From an uncultured Planctomycetaceae bacterium (GTDB lineage: Bacteria; Planctomycetota; Planctomycetia; Pirellulales; UBA1268): a DNA stretch of 8,379 nt. Both the position numbers and the translations under genes were made by a program. Of the stretch, positions 1-7,466 are shown piece after piece. The notes under the pieces were generated by a model. That model made no database searches and was not told where the DNA came from. It worked only from the letters and a program-made list of their open reading frames with translations. The stretch lies in contig CALCGM010000373.1 in the NCBI GenBank assembly GCA_937900985.1, positions 1-8,379 of the forward strand, written 5' to 3'. Position 1 is the first letter of the stretch. Each line of letters begins with the position of its first letter.

Positions 1-1785
1 TTCGAATCCACCGGCTTCGCCCGGCTGACCTACCGCATGGGCGGCAGCCGTCGCCGGACGGTGCCGGATCAGCTCGAGCAGCCGATGATGCGAAACGAAC
101 ACATGGTTCGTGCCCATCAGACGCCGGATGTGGCGGTCAACCCGGTCAACGGCAACCCCTACAACGTGATCCATGTCGACAACTCGTCGACGGTCACCGG
201 AAATGGCACGGCCGAGGCTCCCTTCCTCACCTTGGCTGAGGCCGATGCCGCGGCGGCCAGCCCCTTCGACATCGTCTACGTGCATGCGGGCAACAGTGCC
301 ACGAGCTCGTCGGGAACCTACGCCGGCACGTTTGGCTTCAACGCTCCCAATCAGTACCTGATCGGCAGCGGCGGCGACTTCATCCTCGACACCGCCAACT
401 GCGGTCCCTTCACGATTCCCGCCCTCTCATCGGCCCGGCCGGTGCTGAGCAACCCGGGCGGGACGAGCGTGGAGATCAATGGCCAGGGCGGAGCGACGGT
501 TGCCAATCTCGCGATCACAGGATCTGGCATCGGCATCGCCGCGGCAGGCAATCTGACGAGCCCGATCACGGGTGCCCCAACGCTGATCGACAACACGCTC
601 GTGCTCGGCAACGGCACGTCGGCGACGCAGCGGGGTGTCTACCTGTCGGCCCCAACTGGTGACATCAACTTCACCGACACCGCGATCGGTCAGACAACCG
701 CGGGAGCCTTCCGGGTGGATGGCGGCAATGCCAACATCACCTACCAGGGCCTGATCGCCAACAACATCAACGGCAACGGTGGTGTGCCCAGCACGCTGGT
801 CGACATCAACAACACAACCGGCGGCACGATCAACCTGGCCGTCGGCGGAACCCCTGCGGGGGCCCTGCAGCCCAATGCGATCAGCGATCTGGGCGGCCAA
901 GGCATCGTGATCGAGGCCAATGCGGCCGCGACCACGATCAACATGGGCAACGTGTCGCTGACCAACAGCATCAACACGGGGATCCTGCTGAAGAACGACA
1001 ACGCCACCACCAGCATCTCGTCTGATGCGGGCACAGGCATCGTGAAGACGACCGCGGGAGCTGCGATCGGCATCGACGGCGGAGCGCCAAACTTCGACTA
1101 CTTCGGCACAATCAACAACGCCCCGACGGCTGGCGCCGGCTACATGGCCCAGATTTTCAACACCACCGGCGGCAGGGTGGTCATCGACGGCCCTGGCTCG
1201 GCGTCGCTGGCTGACTCGGGCGATGGCATCTTCATCTCAAATGCGAGCAATGCCGACATCAACATCTCTGGTGCCCTGATGGCAAGCACGGGGCCGCAGG
1301 CTTTGCTGGTCGACAACTCTGGTGGCACGTTCAACTTCTCCGAGTTCAACGTGATCGGCGGTACGTCCAACGGGATCCTGCTGACGGACCTCTCCGGTGC
1401 GACGACCACCTTCACCGACCTGAATATGACGATTCCGGGTGCCAACGCGGCTGGCTTCTCGGCCTCGAATGCGGGAACGGTCAACGTGCTCAACGCCAGC
1501 ACGCTGACAACGGCGGCTGCGAATCAGCCGGCGATCAACATCTACGAAGACGCCACAGCACCGGGAACGACGACGCTGAACCTGAACTTCACGTCGGTGA
1601 CGTCGGCTAACGGCAACGTCACGCCCGCCACCAACACGGCGATCTCGCTCACCGAAGCGGGAGCCTCCGGGGCGATCAACATCTCGAGTGCCTTCACGGC
1701 CGCCGGCAATCCCGGCACGGGAACGAACGTCTCCAACGTCTCGGGAGCCACCGTCAGCGTCAACGGTGTGCAGATCAGCCCGTGA
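1..1785 (+). CDS. Surface beta-helix protein, C-terminal part, probably inverse-autotransporter-like (5' end outside window)
   Basis: The reading frame is open from base 1 to the TGA at 1783-1785, giving 594 visible residues. The ATG at 37 is probably internal, because the twelve codons before it continue the same style of protein (FARLTYRMG looks like a barrel strand). Residues 1-40, with the basic stretch SRRR, DQLEQP and RNEH, resemble the end of the outer-membrane barrel domain seen in planctomycete inverse-autotransporter-like proteins; this is from memory of the family and is not certain. Residues 54-98 follow a known beta-helix entry pattern (NVIHVDNSS, GNGTAEAPFLTLAEA, DIVYVHAGN). From about residue 150 to the end there are loose 40-45-residue coils of the form GI-hydrophobic-x-N-x-x-GAT-hydrophobic, rich in N, T, G and A, typical of a right-handed parallel beta-helix. 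I find only two lysines and one cysteine. The protein ends NGVQISP with no visible anchor, as expected if the barrel is N-terminal and the passenger C-terminal. A hairpin terminator follows 26 bases after the stop. The ligand is unknown; adhesion is an inference. Confidence 0.85.
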   Translation, partial: FESTGFARLTYRMGGSRRRTVPDQLEQPMMRNEHMVRAHQTPDVAVNPVNGNPYNVIHVDNSSTVTGNGTAEAPFLTLAEADAAAASPFDIVYVHAGNSATSSSGTYAGTFGFNAPNQYLIGSGGDFILDTANCGPFTIPALSSARPVLSNPGGTSVEINGQGGATVANLAITGSGIGIAAAGNLTSPITGAPTLIDNTLVLGNGTSATQRGVYLSAPTGDINFTDTAIGQTTAGAFRVDGGNANITYQGLIANNINGNGGVPSTLVDINNTTGGTINLAVGGTPAGALQPNAISDLGGQGIVIEANAAATTINMGNVSLTNSINTGILLKNDNATTSISSDAGTGIVKTTAGAAIGIDGGAPNFDYFGTINNAPTAGAGYMAQIFNTTGGRVVIDGPGSASLADSGDGIFISNASNADINISGALMASTGPQALLVDNSGGTFNFSEFNVIGGTSNGILLTDLSGATTTFTDLNMTIPGANAAGFSASNAGTVNVLNASTLTTAAANQPAINIYEDATAPGTTTLNLNFTSVTSANGNVTPATNTAISLTEAGASGAINISSAFTAAGNPGTGTNVSNVSGATVSVNGVQISP

Positions 1786-1803
1786 TCCTGCATCAGCTCT
1801 GCT

Positions 1804-1850
1804 CAAACAACGGGGGCCAACGTGTACACCACGTTGGCCCCCTGTTTGTT
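1804..1850. terminator. Bidirectional rho-independent-type terminator between convergent genes
   Basis: A perfect 13-bp GC-rich stem (GGGGGCCAACGTG at 1812-1824 with CACGTTGGCCCCC at 1830-1842) closes a 5-base loop (1825-1829). A further 5 bp (CAAAC 1804-1808 with GTTTG 1844-1848) can form below an asymmetric internal loop. On the plus strand the stem is followed by TGTTTGTTG. On the minus strand it is followed by GTTGTTTG. So a T-rich tail exists in both directions, although neither is an uninterrupted T run. It lies 26 bases after the stop of the plus-strand gene and 51 bases beyond the stop of the large minus-strand gene, so it can end both transcripts. Confidence 0.85.
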
Positions 1851-1893
1851 GACACCCTCTCTGCTGAACCGAACCAAACGGACTCAGCGTCAA

Positions 1894-4800
1894 TCAGCGA
1901 CGCGGAGGAACGGGGATCGAGCCGCCGCCACCGCCACCCCCGCCGCCACCACCGCCCGTCGTCGGTGCCAGGTCGGCGTTGATGTTGCCGTTGCCGTTGT
2001 CGAGGGCCGGGTTCGGGCCGTCAGGATCGAGCGACGTGATCAGCGAGTCAAACTTCTCGCCCGTGCCTGCCGAGCCGTCTGGCGGGATGCTCGAGGAGTC
2101 GGTTGCATCCCAGAAGTAGCTCGACCGGCCGTTGTTGAGGCCGCTGGCCCCGCTGGTGTTGGTGCCCACGTAGTTGCCTTCGATGACAATCTGGGTGGGC
2201 ACCGGATCAAACGGGAAGACCGTGCTCGGCGAGAACGTCTGCGACGTGATTCCGCTCGCGAAGCGGATGCCGTAGCGTCCGTTGCCGTAGATCGCGTTGC
2301 TGGCGGTCGTGCGAATCTTCGGATCAGGATTCCCTGCTGCGTCGAGGGCGATGCCGGCCCCAATCTGGGCCCAGATCGCGTCGGGCAGCGTGGTGCCGAT
2401 CACGATACCGTCGAGCACGTTGTCGGCAACCGTCGTGTTGGCCATCCGCGTGTTGCCGCTTTCGAGCTTCACGCCGTAGAAGTTGTCGACGACGTTGGTG
2501 CGATTCGGCGTTCCGAAGGTCACGCGACTGCTCGCCACGCTCGAGGTCATTCGCTCGGAGAGCACGATCTGCCGGAGGTCGTGGTCGATCGCGATGATCC
2601 GGCTGCCGGAGGCAATGCCGCTGCCGGTCAGCGTCTGGCCGACATACAGGTCGTTGCCGATCACATTCCAGGAATCCGCTGGAATCGTGATGGTGGCCCG
2701 GTTGGCTGTCGTGGTCAGCTGCGTTGCCGGCAGCGGATTGACGCCGATCGAGTTGGGCTGCGTGGTGTTGTCGTTGCTGCTCGACACGGTGATGCCAGTC
2801 GTGTTGGCACCGATGCTGCCGCCGATCGTGCTGCCGACCACCTGGACATACTGGGCCTGGCCGTCGATCAAGATGCCAGAGCCGATCAGTGGCTCAGCCA
2901 CCGGTCCGAAGACCGACGAGGAGGCGATCGTGTTGTTGACCAGCGACACCGGGCCGTTTGTGCCCGCGGTGCCCGTGACCACGATGCCATAGAGGCCGCC
3001 CTGCGACTCGCCAGCGGCATTTCGCCCGATCGTCAGATTCTCGACGAGGATGTTGCTGGCCCCGTCGATCACCACGGCCCCGCCGGTCTCAAAGCCGGCC
3101 AGCTGCACGCCGGAGAGACGGCTCTGCAGGGCCTCTTCGGGCGTCGGGGTGAGCACGGTCGACGCCCCGGCGGTGTATTCCAGGCCGTTGACCTGCGTCG
3201 TCCGCCCGGCGAACGTGTTTTCGCGGGTCGAGGTGATCCGCGAGCCGTCGATCACGATCGTTTGGGCAGGCAGTGTCGAAATCCCGTAGCGGTTGCTGAC
3301 CGAGATCGTGAACGGCTTGTCGATCAGTGGCAGCTCCTGCTGCAGCTGGATCGTGCCGGTAGGGCCGGTCACTGAGCCGAGCACGTTGCCGAAGCGAACC
3401 TGCTGCGTGACCACCTCGTTGCCGAGGTGCTGCGCTTCATTGCTCTGGATCAGCGAGAGCATCTTGCCGAGTGACCCAGCAGCACGGTTGGTGCCGCCGG
3501 CCGTGCTGACCACGAAGGTCGTGGCATCCCGCGGGTCGTAGGAGCCGATCGCTGAGCTGAAGGCCGCCTCGTTGATCGAGACATCGACCAGGCCCAGCCC
3601 GTCGTAGCGAACCGTGAAGGATTCACCGGTGAGCACCGTGCGGTAGAAGCCTTCCTGCACGATCACCACCGCCTCTTCGACCACGGTCGATGTCACGGGG
3701 TTGGTGTAGCGGGTCAGGGTCCAGTTGCCGCTGCCATCGGTGCTCTTCACGAACACGCCGTTGGCTTCGGTTGAGGGAGTGAGCCCATCGGTGGCGTTGG
3801 TGGCTCCGTAGCGGACGAGCACCAGCTCGCCGTCGTTGACCGAGATCCCGTTGACCAGGAGCGCCGGAACGGTGCCGGTGATGGTACCCGAGCCGTTGAA
3901 GGTGCCGTCGAGCACCGTGTCGGTGGCCACTCTGACCGAAAACTCATCGACCGACCGCTGCTGGCTCGGAGCCACTCGCAGCGGCGTCGAGTTGAGCACG
4001 TTGGCGTAGGCGTCGACCCGGAACGAGTCGCCGGCAAAAGCACCGTCGGTTGCAGAAACCCTCGTGCCGACCCCGAACTCGCTGGTCAACTCGGTGAAGG
4101 CCGTGCGGGTGAGCACCCAGGGCGTTGTGGCGCTGCCGAGGCTCGTGATCTGGTAGAGCCCGTTTTCGCTGCCGGCAGTCTGGCCCCGCAGGAGCACGAT
4201 GTCGCGAACGCGAAGCGGGTTTGGATTCACGTCGGAGGCTGGGCGGAAGCCCGGGAAGATCACCTGGAAGTTGAGCACGTCGTTGAGGCTGCCGTTGCCA
4301 ATGCCCGTGAGCGTGGCGGGCGTCTGGCCCGGCACATTCTGGGCGTAGGTGCCTGGCAGGTTGCCTGTCCCCGTGGCGGAGGAAACCGCACGTGCCTGGA
4401 GCCGGCTGTCGCCTGCCAGCGGAGCGTCGAGGGCCACGATCCCGCCCTGGCTTGCTCGGATCGAAACGTTGCCGGCAGCCTGCATCGACGAGGCGAGCCC
4501 CGTGAGGAGCGCCGCCGGATCGCCGATCGTCACGTCTTCTGCCGTGAGCGCCGCGACATCGATGCTGCCCGCTGGAGCGGAGACCACGACGTCGGTTGTG
4601 CGACGCAGCTGAGCCTTGAGGGCTGCCCGATCCTCACCCGCCGGATCGGTGCCGAGGGCGGTCAGCCGAGCGACACCAGGGGTCGAGACGCTCAACTCAA
4701 CGTCGTTGGCCTCCACGATCGTCACGTCGCCGTTTGTTTCGATGTCGGCATACCGCACATCAGTCGTGGCGTTGACGATGCCAGTCGCGTAGACCGTCAG

Positions 4801-7167
4801 GCTGTCGGTGACGATCTGGTTGCTGGCAACCACGCTGCCCGCCCCCCGCTGCTCAAGCAGGATCTGGTTGACCGCGGTCGCGCCACCGTCAAGGAGGATG
4901 CTGCCGCCTGTCGCCAGGATCGAGATATCGGTCAGCGAGTTGTCGACCGGTGCGGCCAGCACCTGCAGGCGGCCCTGAAGATCAATGCTGTCGGCCTCGA
5001 GCGCGAGCCCTCCTTCGACTGAGCTGAGCCATGCGTTCCCCGTCAGCGTTGCACCGCTGAAGAGCGACACATCCTGCTGCGAGTTGACCGAGGCGTTGAT
5101 GTTGAGAGCACCGGCGGCGGCGATCGAAATCGGCCCGCCCGAGGTCAGGGTGGCGTCGACGTCAAGGGCGTCGATTTCCCGAACTTGGATGTCGTAGTTG
5201 AACGGCCTGTAGGCCTGCCGGAAGCGATAGAGCTCCAGCACGGCACCGTCGGAAACGGTTACCGGCTGCGAGAGGGTCAGCTCATTCGAGCCGACGTCGA
5301 TGCCGACGACGTAGGTGTTTTGCGGAATGCCAGACGCAGGTCCGCCACCGGTCACCAGCTCCGCGACGACGTCGCCGAGCTCGATCCCCGTCACGTCGCC
5401 AACAGTGAGCGTGGTGCTGGCGATGACATCGCCCACAACGGACTTGAGAAACGACAGTTCTGCTCCCGCTGAGACAAACACGTTGCCCGACAGCGTGAGC
5501 GTGTTGGTGGCGGTGTCGATCGCTGTCACCGTGGTGCCGGCGGGGATGCCCGAAAAGCCGCCCGCTCCGGTTTCGACGACGGCGTCGCCGACGCCGATCC
5601 CGGTGGTGTCATCGACCACCACGTCGGTGGTGAAAAAGGCTCCTGTGACCACCTCTGCCGTCACGCTGGCGTTCACCGTGCCGTCGGTCGCCGTGTTGGC
5701 CGCCACGATCCGCAGGCTGTCGATATCGGTGTCGAGACTGACAAGATGCGAGAGCGAATCGGCTGGCTCGACGGGCGTCTCATTGGTCAGCAGGACGTCG
5801 ATCGTATTGCCGCGGATCTGACCGGCTGGCTGGCCAAAGGCGTCGAGTGTCGTGAAGCTGCCGCCCACGGGGGATGTGGTGGTCGTGTACCGATACGACT
5901 GCGTGAAGCCGGCGAGCACGCCCTGAATGTTGACGTCGGTGTCGATGGCCTCGAGGTTGACGTTGAAGGCGTCTGCACCGCCAAGCCCTGTGACCGAGCC
6001 GCTGCTGCTAAGGAAGAGTTCTCCGCGGTTCACCGCCGTGGTCCGCGGGTCGTCGGCGATGAAGAAGGAGATCTCGTTCGACTCGACTGGGGCGGCGAAG
6101 GTGGCCGTCTCTGCTTCCACGAGGAAGTTGGCGAAGGTGCCCGTCTGGGTGGAGACCGGCGCGTCGATCTCAACGTTGGTTGCCTGCAGCGACACGGTGT
6201 GTCCGCCGACGATGGGGCTCTCAATCGAGATCACCGCATCAGGGCCTGTGGGCTTCGCGTAGAGGCCGCTGTTGATATCAAGCCCGGGCGTGACGGTGAC
6301 GTTGGAGGCGAGGGATGATCGCACCGGAGAGGCGTAGCTAAAGTCGACATCCGAGCTTGTGGAGACCCGGTTGCCATCGTTATCAAACACCTGGTAGCGG
6401 AAGGTTCCGAAACGGTAGTCGAGGAAGCCTTCGCTGATTGACCAAGTCTGGTCACCAACCGGGAACGTCGCCCGTGTGACCCAAAAGTCGTCGCCATCAC
6501 GGAAGAGCACAGGCACACCATCGCCGGAGCCTCGCTCAAAGTGATCGAGCAGATACTGGGCACGGACGCTAACTGTAGTCAGCGGGAAGCCGGTCGCGAT
6601 GCTTGACGCCTGAAGCGTGCCCGAGAACGTGCCCGGAACAACTTCCCCCGAGATGTAGTCGTAGTTGGGCGTGACGCCGAACTCGTAGGTCGCTGGCGTC
6701 AGGGTCGATGGGAGGTCAACGTCAGCCGCTCCGGGCAGGCTGATGAACCGCGAGGGGACGTTGCCGCTGAGGCCGTTGGGCACCCCGTCGGTAATCAGAA
6801 TGTCGCGGTAGGCGCCGGAAGTGGGGCCAATGCTTCCTGAATCCGCGTAGTCGGCGTTGTTGGAATACTGCCACCGGGGCGAGACGGTGCCGAAGTCGTC
6901 TGTGCCCGTCGTCTCGCGGATGTAGAGGTCGTCGCCCGCATTCGCCTGCGTGAAGACGGCCCAGCCATATTCGGTGTCGCCCAATCCGTCCGACTGAGCC
7001 CAGACATCCGTCGCCAGCAGCAGCCGCTGCTCGAGGCGTTCGGGGGCAGCGGTCTGGCGATCGTGGCGACGACGCTTCGAGGCTCCAGGCTTGTGCGTCA
7101 CAGCCTTCTGCGACGAGCGGGACTGACGGGACTGCAGACGTCCAAAGAGCTCACCAAAGTTTTTCAT
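1894..7167 (-). CDS. Giant secreted LEPR-motif beta-helix mosaic protein (1757 aa)
   Basis: I take the ATG at 7165-7167 (MKNFGELFGRL). A GTG at 7245 would add 26 residues unlike this family and would lie upstream of a candidate -10 box. There is no good Shine-Dalgarno, which is common in planctomycetes. Residues 1-44 are basic; LEQRLLL at 45-51 is a variant of the planctomycete LEPR-XLL motif of exported proteins. I recognise nothing in about 55-330. Residues ~330-955 are beta-rich with coils like filamentous-haemagglutinin beta-helices (e.g. GGPISIAAAGALNI), and they contain two tandem ~65-residue modules (509-575, 579-648). Two phage-tail-fibre-like modules follow (960-1065, 1078-1190), then a right-handed beta-helix (~1301-1700) carrying a third ~65-residue module (1491-1553). 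The end is a 12-glycine tract (1738-1749) and SIPVPPRR. I find no cysteine and only 13 lysines, four of them within the first 31 residues. No catalytic motif is visible. A role as a surface-layer, matrix or adhesive protein is inferred. Confidence 0.9.
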   Translation of the reverse strand: MKNFGELFGRLQSRQSRSSQKAVTHKPGASKRRRHDRQTAAPERLEQRLLLATDVWAQSDGLGDTEYGWAVFTQANAGDDLYIRETTGTDDFGTVSPRWQYSNNADYADSGSIGPTSGAYRDILITDGVPNGLSGNVPSRFISLPGAADVDLPSTLTPATYEFGVTPNYDYISGEVVPGTFSGTLQASSIATGFPLTTVSVRAQYLLDHFERGSGDGVPVLFRDGDDFWVTRATFPVGDQTWSISEGFLDYRFGTFRYQVFDNDGNRVSTSSDVDFSYASPVRSSLASNVTVTPGLDINSGLYAKPTGPDAVISIESPIVGGHTVSLQATNVEIDAPVSTQTGTFANFLVEAETATFAAPVESNEISFFIADDPRTTAVNRGELFLSSSGSVTGLGGADAFNVNLEAIDTDVNIQGVLAGFTQSYRYTTTTSPVGGSFTTLDAFGQPAGQIRGNTIDVLLTNETPVEPADSLSHLVSLDTDIDSLRIVAANTATDGTVNASVTAEVVTGAFFTTDVVVDDTTGIGVGDAVVETGAGGFSGIPAGTTVTAIDTATNTLTLSGNVFVSAGAELSFLKSVVGDVIASTTLTVGDVTGIELGDVVAELVTGGGPASGIPQNTYVVGIDVGSNELTLSQPVTVSDGAVLELYRFRQAYRPFNYDIQVREIDALDVDATLTSGGPISIAAAGALNINASVNSQQDVSLFSGATLTGNAWLSSVEGGLALEADSIDLQGRLQVLAAPVDNSLTDISILATGGSILLDGGATAVNQILLEQRGAGSVVASNQIVTDSLTVYATGIVNATTDVRYADIETNGDVTIVEANDVELSVSTPGVARLTALGTDPAGEDRAALKAQLRRTTDVVVSAPAGSIDVAALTAEDVTIGDPAALLTGLASSMQAAGNVSIRASQGGIVALDAPLAGDSRLQARAVSSATGTGNLPGTYAQNVPGQTPATLTGIGNGSLNDVLNFQVIFPGFRPASDVNPNPLRVRDIVLLRGQTAGSENGLYQITSLGSATTPWVLTRTAFTELTSEFGVGTRVSATDGAFAGDSFRVDAYANVLNSTPLRVAPSQQRSVDEFSVRVATDTVLDGTFNGSGTITGTVPALLVNGISVNDGELVLVRYGATNATDGLTPSTEANGVFVKSTDGSGNWTLTRYTNPVTSTVVEEAVVIVQEGFYRTVLTGESFTVRYDGLGLVDVSINEAAFSSAIGSYDPRDATTFVVSTAGGTNRAAGSLGKMLSLIQSNEAQHLGNEVVTQQVRFGNVLGSVTGPTGTIQLQQELPLIDKPFTISVSNRYGISTLPAQTIVIDGSRITSTRENTFAGRTTQVNGLEYTAGASTVLTPTPEEALQSRLSGVQLAGFETGGAVVIDGASNILVENLTIGRNAAGESQGGLYGIVVTGTAGTNGPVSLVNNTIASSSVFGPVAEPLIGSGILIDGQAQYVQVVGSTIGGSIGANTTGITVSSSNDNTTQPNSIGVNPLPATQLTTTANRATITIPADSWNVIGNDLYVGQTLTGSGIASGSRIIAIDHDLRQIVLSERMTSSVASSRVTFGTPNRTNVVDNFYGVKLESGNTRMANTTVADNVLDGIVIGTTLPDAIWAQIGAGIALDAAGNPDPKIRTTASNAIYGNGRYGIRFASGITSQTFSPSTVFPFDPVPTQIVIEGNYVGTNTSGASGLNNGRSSYFWDATDSSSIPPDGSAGTGEKFDSLITSLDPDGPNPALDNGNGNINADLAPTTGGGGGGGGGGGGSIPVPPRR
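1921..1956 (-). repeat. 12-glycine tract near the C-terminus of the giant protein
   Basis: Twelve consecutive glycine codons (residues 1738-1749) lie eight residues before the stop; the protein then ends SIPVPPRR. The codons are a mix of GGC, GGT and a single GGG rather than one repeated triplet. This argues that the run is not very recent simple slippage, but the DNA is still a low-complexity GGN tract that could vary in length between strains. No hydrophobic anchor follows it. Confidence 0.9.
2509..2697 (-). repeat. Third, distant copy of the ~65-residue module
   Basis: Residues 1491-1553 repeat the pattern of the two tandem copies: ATITIPADSW at the start, then YVGQTLTGSGIASGS (matching GD...SGIPxGT), RIIAID (matching VTAID), QIVLS (matching LTLS) and SRVTF at the end. 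It sits inside the C-terminal beta-helix, between coils ending near SIGVNP and starting near TNVVDNFYGV. Similarity is lower than between the first two copies. Confidence 0.6.
3598..3936 (-). repeat. Phage-tail-fibre-like module, copy 2
   Basis: Residues 1078-1190 carry the same signature: DGTFNGSGTITG, GELVLVRYG, then EANGVFVKS and NWTLTRY, ending GESFTVRYDG. Compared with copy 1 the glutamine after VLV is lost and a TDGLTPST loop is present. The paired copies suggest an internal duplication in a stalk- or fibre-like part of the protein. Confidence 0.55.
3973..4290 (-). repeat. Phage-tail-fibre-like module, copy 1
   Basis: Residues 960-1065 contain the ordered signature VRDIVLLRGQ, then ENGLYQIT, then WVLTRT, followed by a beta-rich end (GDSFRVDAYAN). 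The order 'VLV-x-x-Q ... NG-hydrophobic-Y-x-hydrophobic ... W-x-LTR' is familiar from repeat modules in phage tail fibres and some bacterial surface proteins. It is followed after 12 residues by a second copy. Confidence 0.55.
5224..5643 (-). repeat. Two tandem ~65-residue modules in the giant protein
   Basis: Residues 509-575 (bases 5443-5643) and 579-648 (bases 5224-5433) align along their length. Each has a hydrophobic-alternating start, a TGI-x-hydrophobic-GD turn (TGIGVGD, TGIELGD), a Gly-rich loop, SGIP, a hydrophobic-x-x-ID step (VTAID, VVGID), then N-x-LTLS (NTLTLS, NELTLS) and a V-S-x-GA-x-L end. Only three residues separate them. They are diverged at the protein level and I see no long DNA identity, so this is an old duplication. 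Modules of the form 'GD-x-hydrophobic, GIP-x-GT, V-x-x-ID, N-x-LTLS' occur in bacterial and phage surface proteins; the function is unknown. Confidence 0.75.
7015..7035 (-). other. LEPR-XLL-type N-terminal motif of the giant protein
   Basis: The codons read L-E-Q-R-L-L-L, preceded by APER and followed by ATD. This matches the pattern LEPR-x-LL found near the N-terminus of many large exported planctomycete proteins, with Q in place of P. It follows about 44 mostly polar, basic residues, so there is no ordinary Sec signal peptide with a long hydrophobic core. The motif is taken to be an export or sorting signal by association; its mechanism is not shown here. Confidence 0.75.
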
Positions 7168-7231
7168 GATTGGCTCGGCATTGCCCGACCGGTCTTCCGG
7201 ACCCGATCGAGTTCGCTCGCCCCTTCCTGAG

Positions 7232-7261
7232 ATTGTAGAAGCCACCAGTTCGAAACAGCAA
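7232..7261 (-). promoter_or_regulatory. Candidate sigma70-type promoter for the giant gene
   Basis: Read on the minus strand, TTGCTG (7256-7261) is followed after 18 bases by TACAAT (7232-7237). The -10 box matches the consensus at five of six positions; the -35 box matches only TTG. Transcription would start near 7225, leaving a leader of about 58 bases before the ATG at 7167 and excluding the GTG at 7245 as a start. Planctomycete promoters are poorly defined, so this is tentative. Confidence 0.3.
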
Positions 7262-7299
7262 GGAATCGGCTGGATGGAATCGTGTCGTTCGCCCTTGCT

Positions 7300-7356
7300 C
7301 GTGTCGTGGCGAAACGCTCATCACGGCACACGCTGGACTCGTGGCGGAATCGCCAC
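7300..7356. repeat. Two neighbouring small inverted repeats
   Basis: CGTGTCGTG (7300-7308) can pair with CACGGCACACG (7322-7332), with a 2-base bulge and a 13-base loop. Directly after it, GTGGCG (7341-7346) pairs perfectly with CGCCAC (7351-7356) around the loop GAAT. Neither is followed by a T run, so they are not obvious terminators. They could be operators or leader structures, or chance in GC-rich DNA. Confidence 0.25.
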
Positions 7357-7440
7357 ATTCGGCCTTTCAGCCTTCGACCAGATCGTGTCGGTGATTTCAG
7401 AAGCGCCGCCCCGACGCTGCACCAGTTGTCTATACGGCAC

Positions 7441-7466
7441 AAACCGGAAAGTTGATCGACCGGTTT
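7441..7466. repeat. Inverted repeat AAACCGG-N12-CCGGTTT, possible operator
   Basis: AAACCGG at 7441-7447 and its exact reverse complement CCGGTTT at 7460-7466 are separated by 12 bases. Half-site centres are about 19 bases apart, roughly two helical turns, which suits a dimeric regulator. It lies about 195 bases before the plus-strand gene and 275 bases before the giant gene. No regulator is encoded in the window, so its role is unproven. Confidence 0.3.

Noticed and set aside
37..39. ATG at 37 as the true start of the left-hand gene
   Set aside because: The same frame is open to base 1 with barrel-like residues before it, there is no ribosome binding site, and no export signal follows it.
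1921..1956. Short tandem GCC/ACC triplets as a microsatellite or CRISPR-like repeat
   Set aside because: They are in-frame glycine codons of the giant gene on the minus strand, with no spacers and no larger repeat unit.
1822..3375. A 517-codon plus-strand open frame lying antisense to the end of the giant gene
   Set aside because: Its product is rich in Arg, Val, Ala and Asp with no domain pattern, it begins inside the terminator hairpin, and its codons mirror the strongly biased minus-strand gene. It is a GC-rich antisense shadow.
5185..6318. Several plus-strand open frames of 95-190 codons opposite the giant gene
   Set aside because: They overlap one another in different frames, have no recognisable motifs and follow from the codon bias of the minus-strand gene.
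7168..7245. GTG at 7243-7245 as start of the giant gene, adding 26 residues
   Set aside because: The extra residues have no family-like features, the candidate -10 box lies downstream of that GTG, and MKNFGELFGRL at 7167 gives the expected short basic leader before LEQRLLL. The AGGAAGGGG stretch is too far from either start to decide.
7280..7391. Repeated word TCGTGTCG at 7280, 7299 and 7383
   Set aside because: The 9-mer TCGTGTCGT also appears inside the coding region at 7831. Spacing is irregular and the word fits general composition, so it is not good evidence for a regulatory array.
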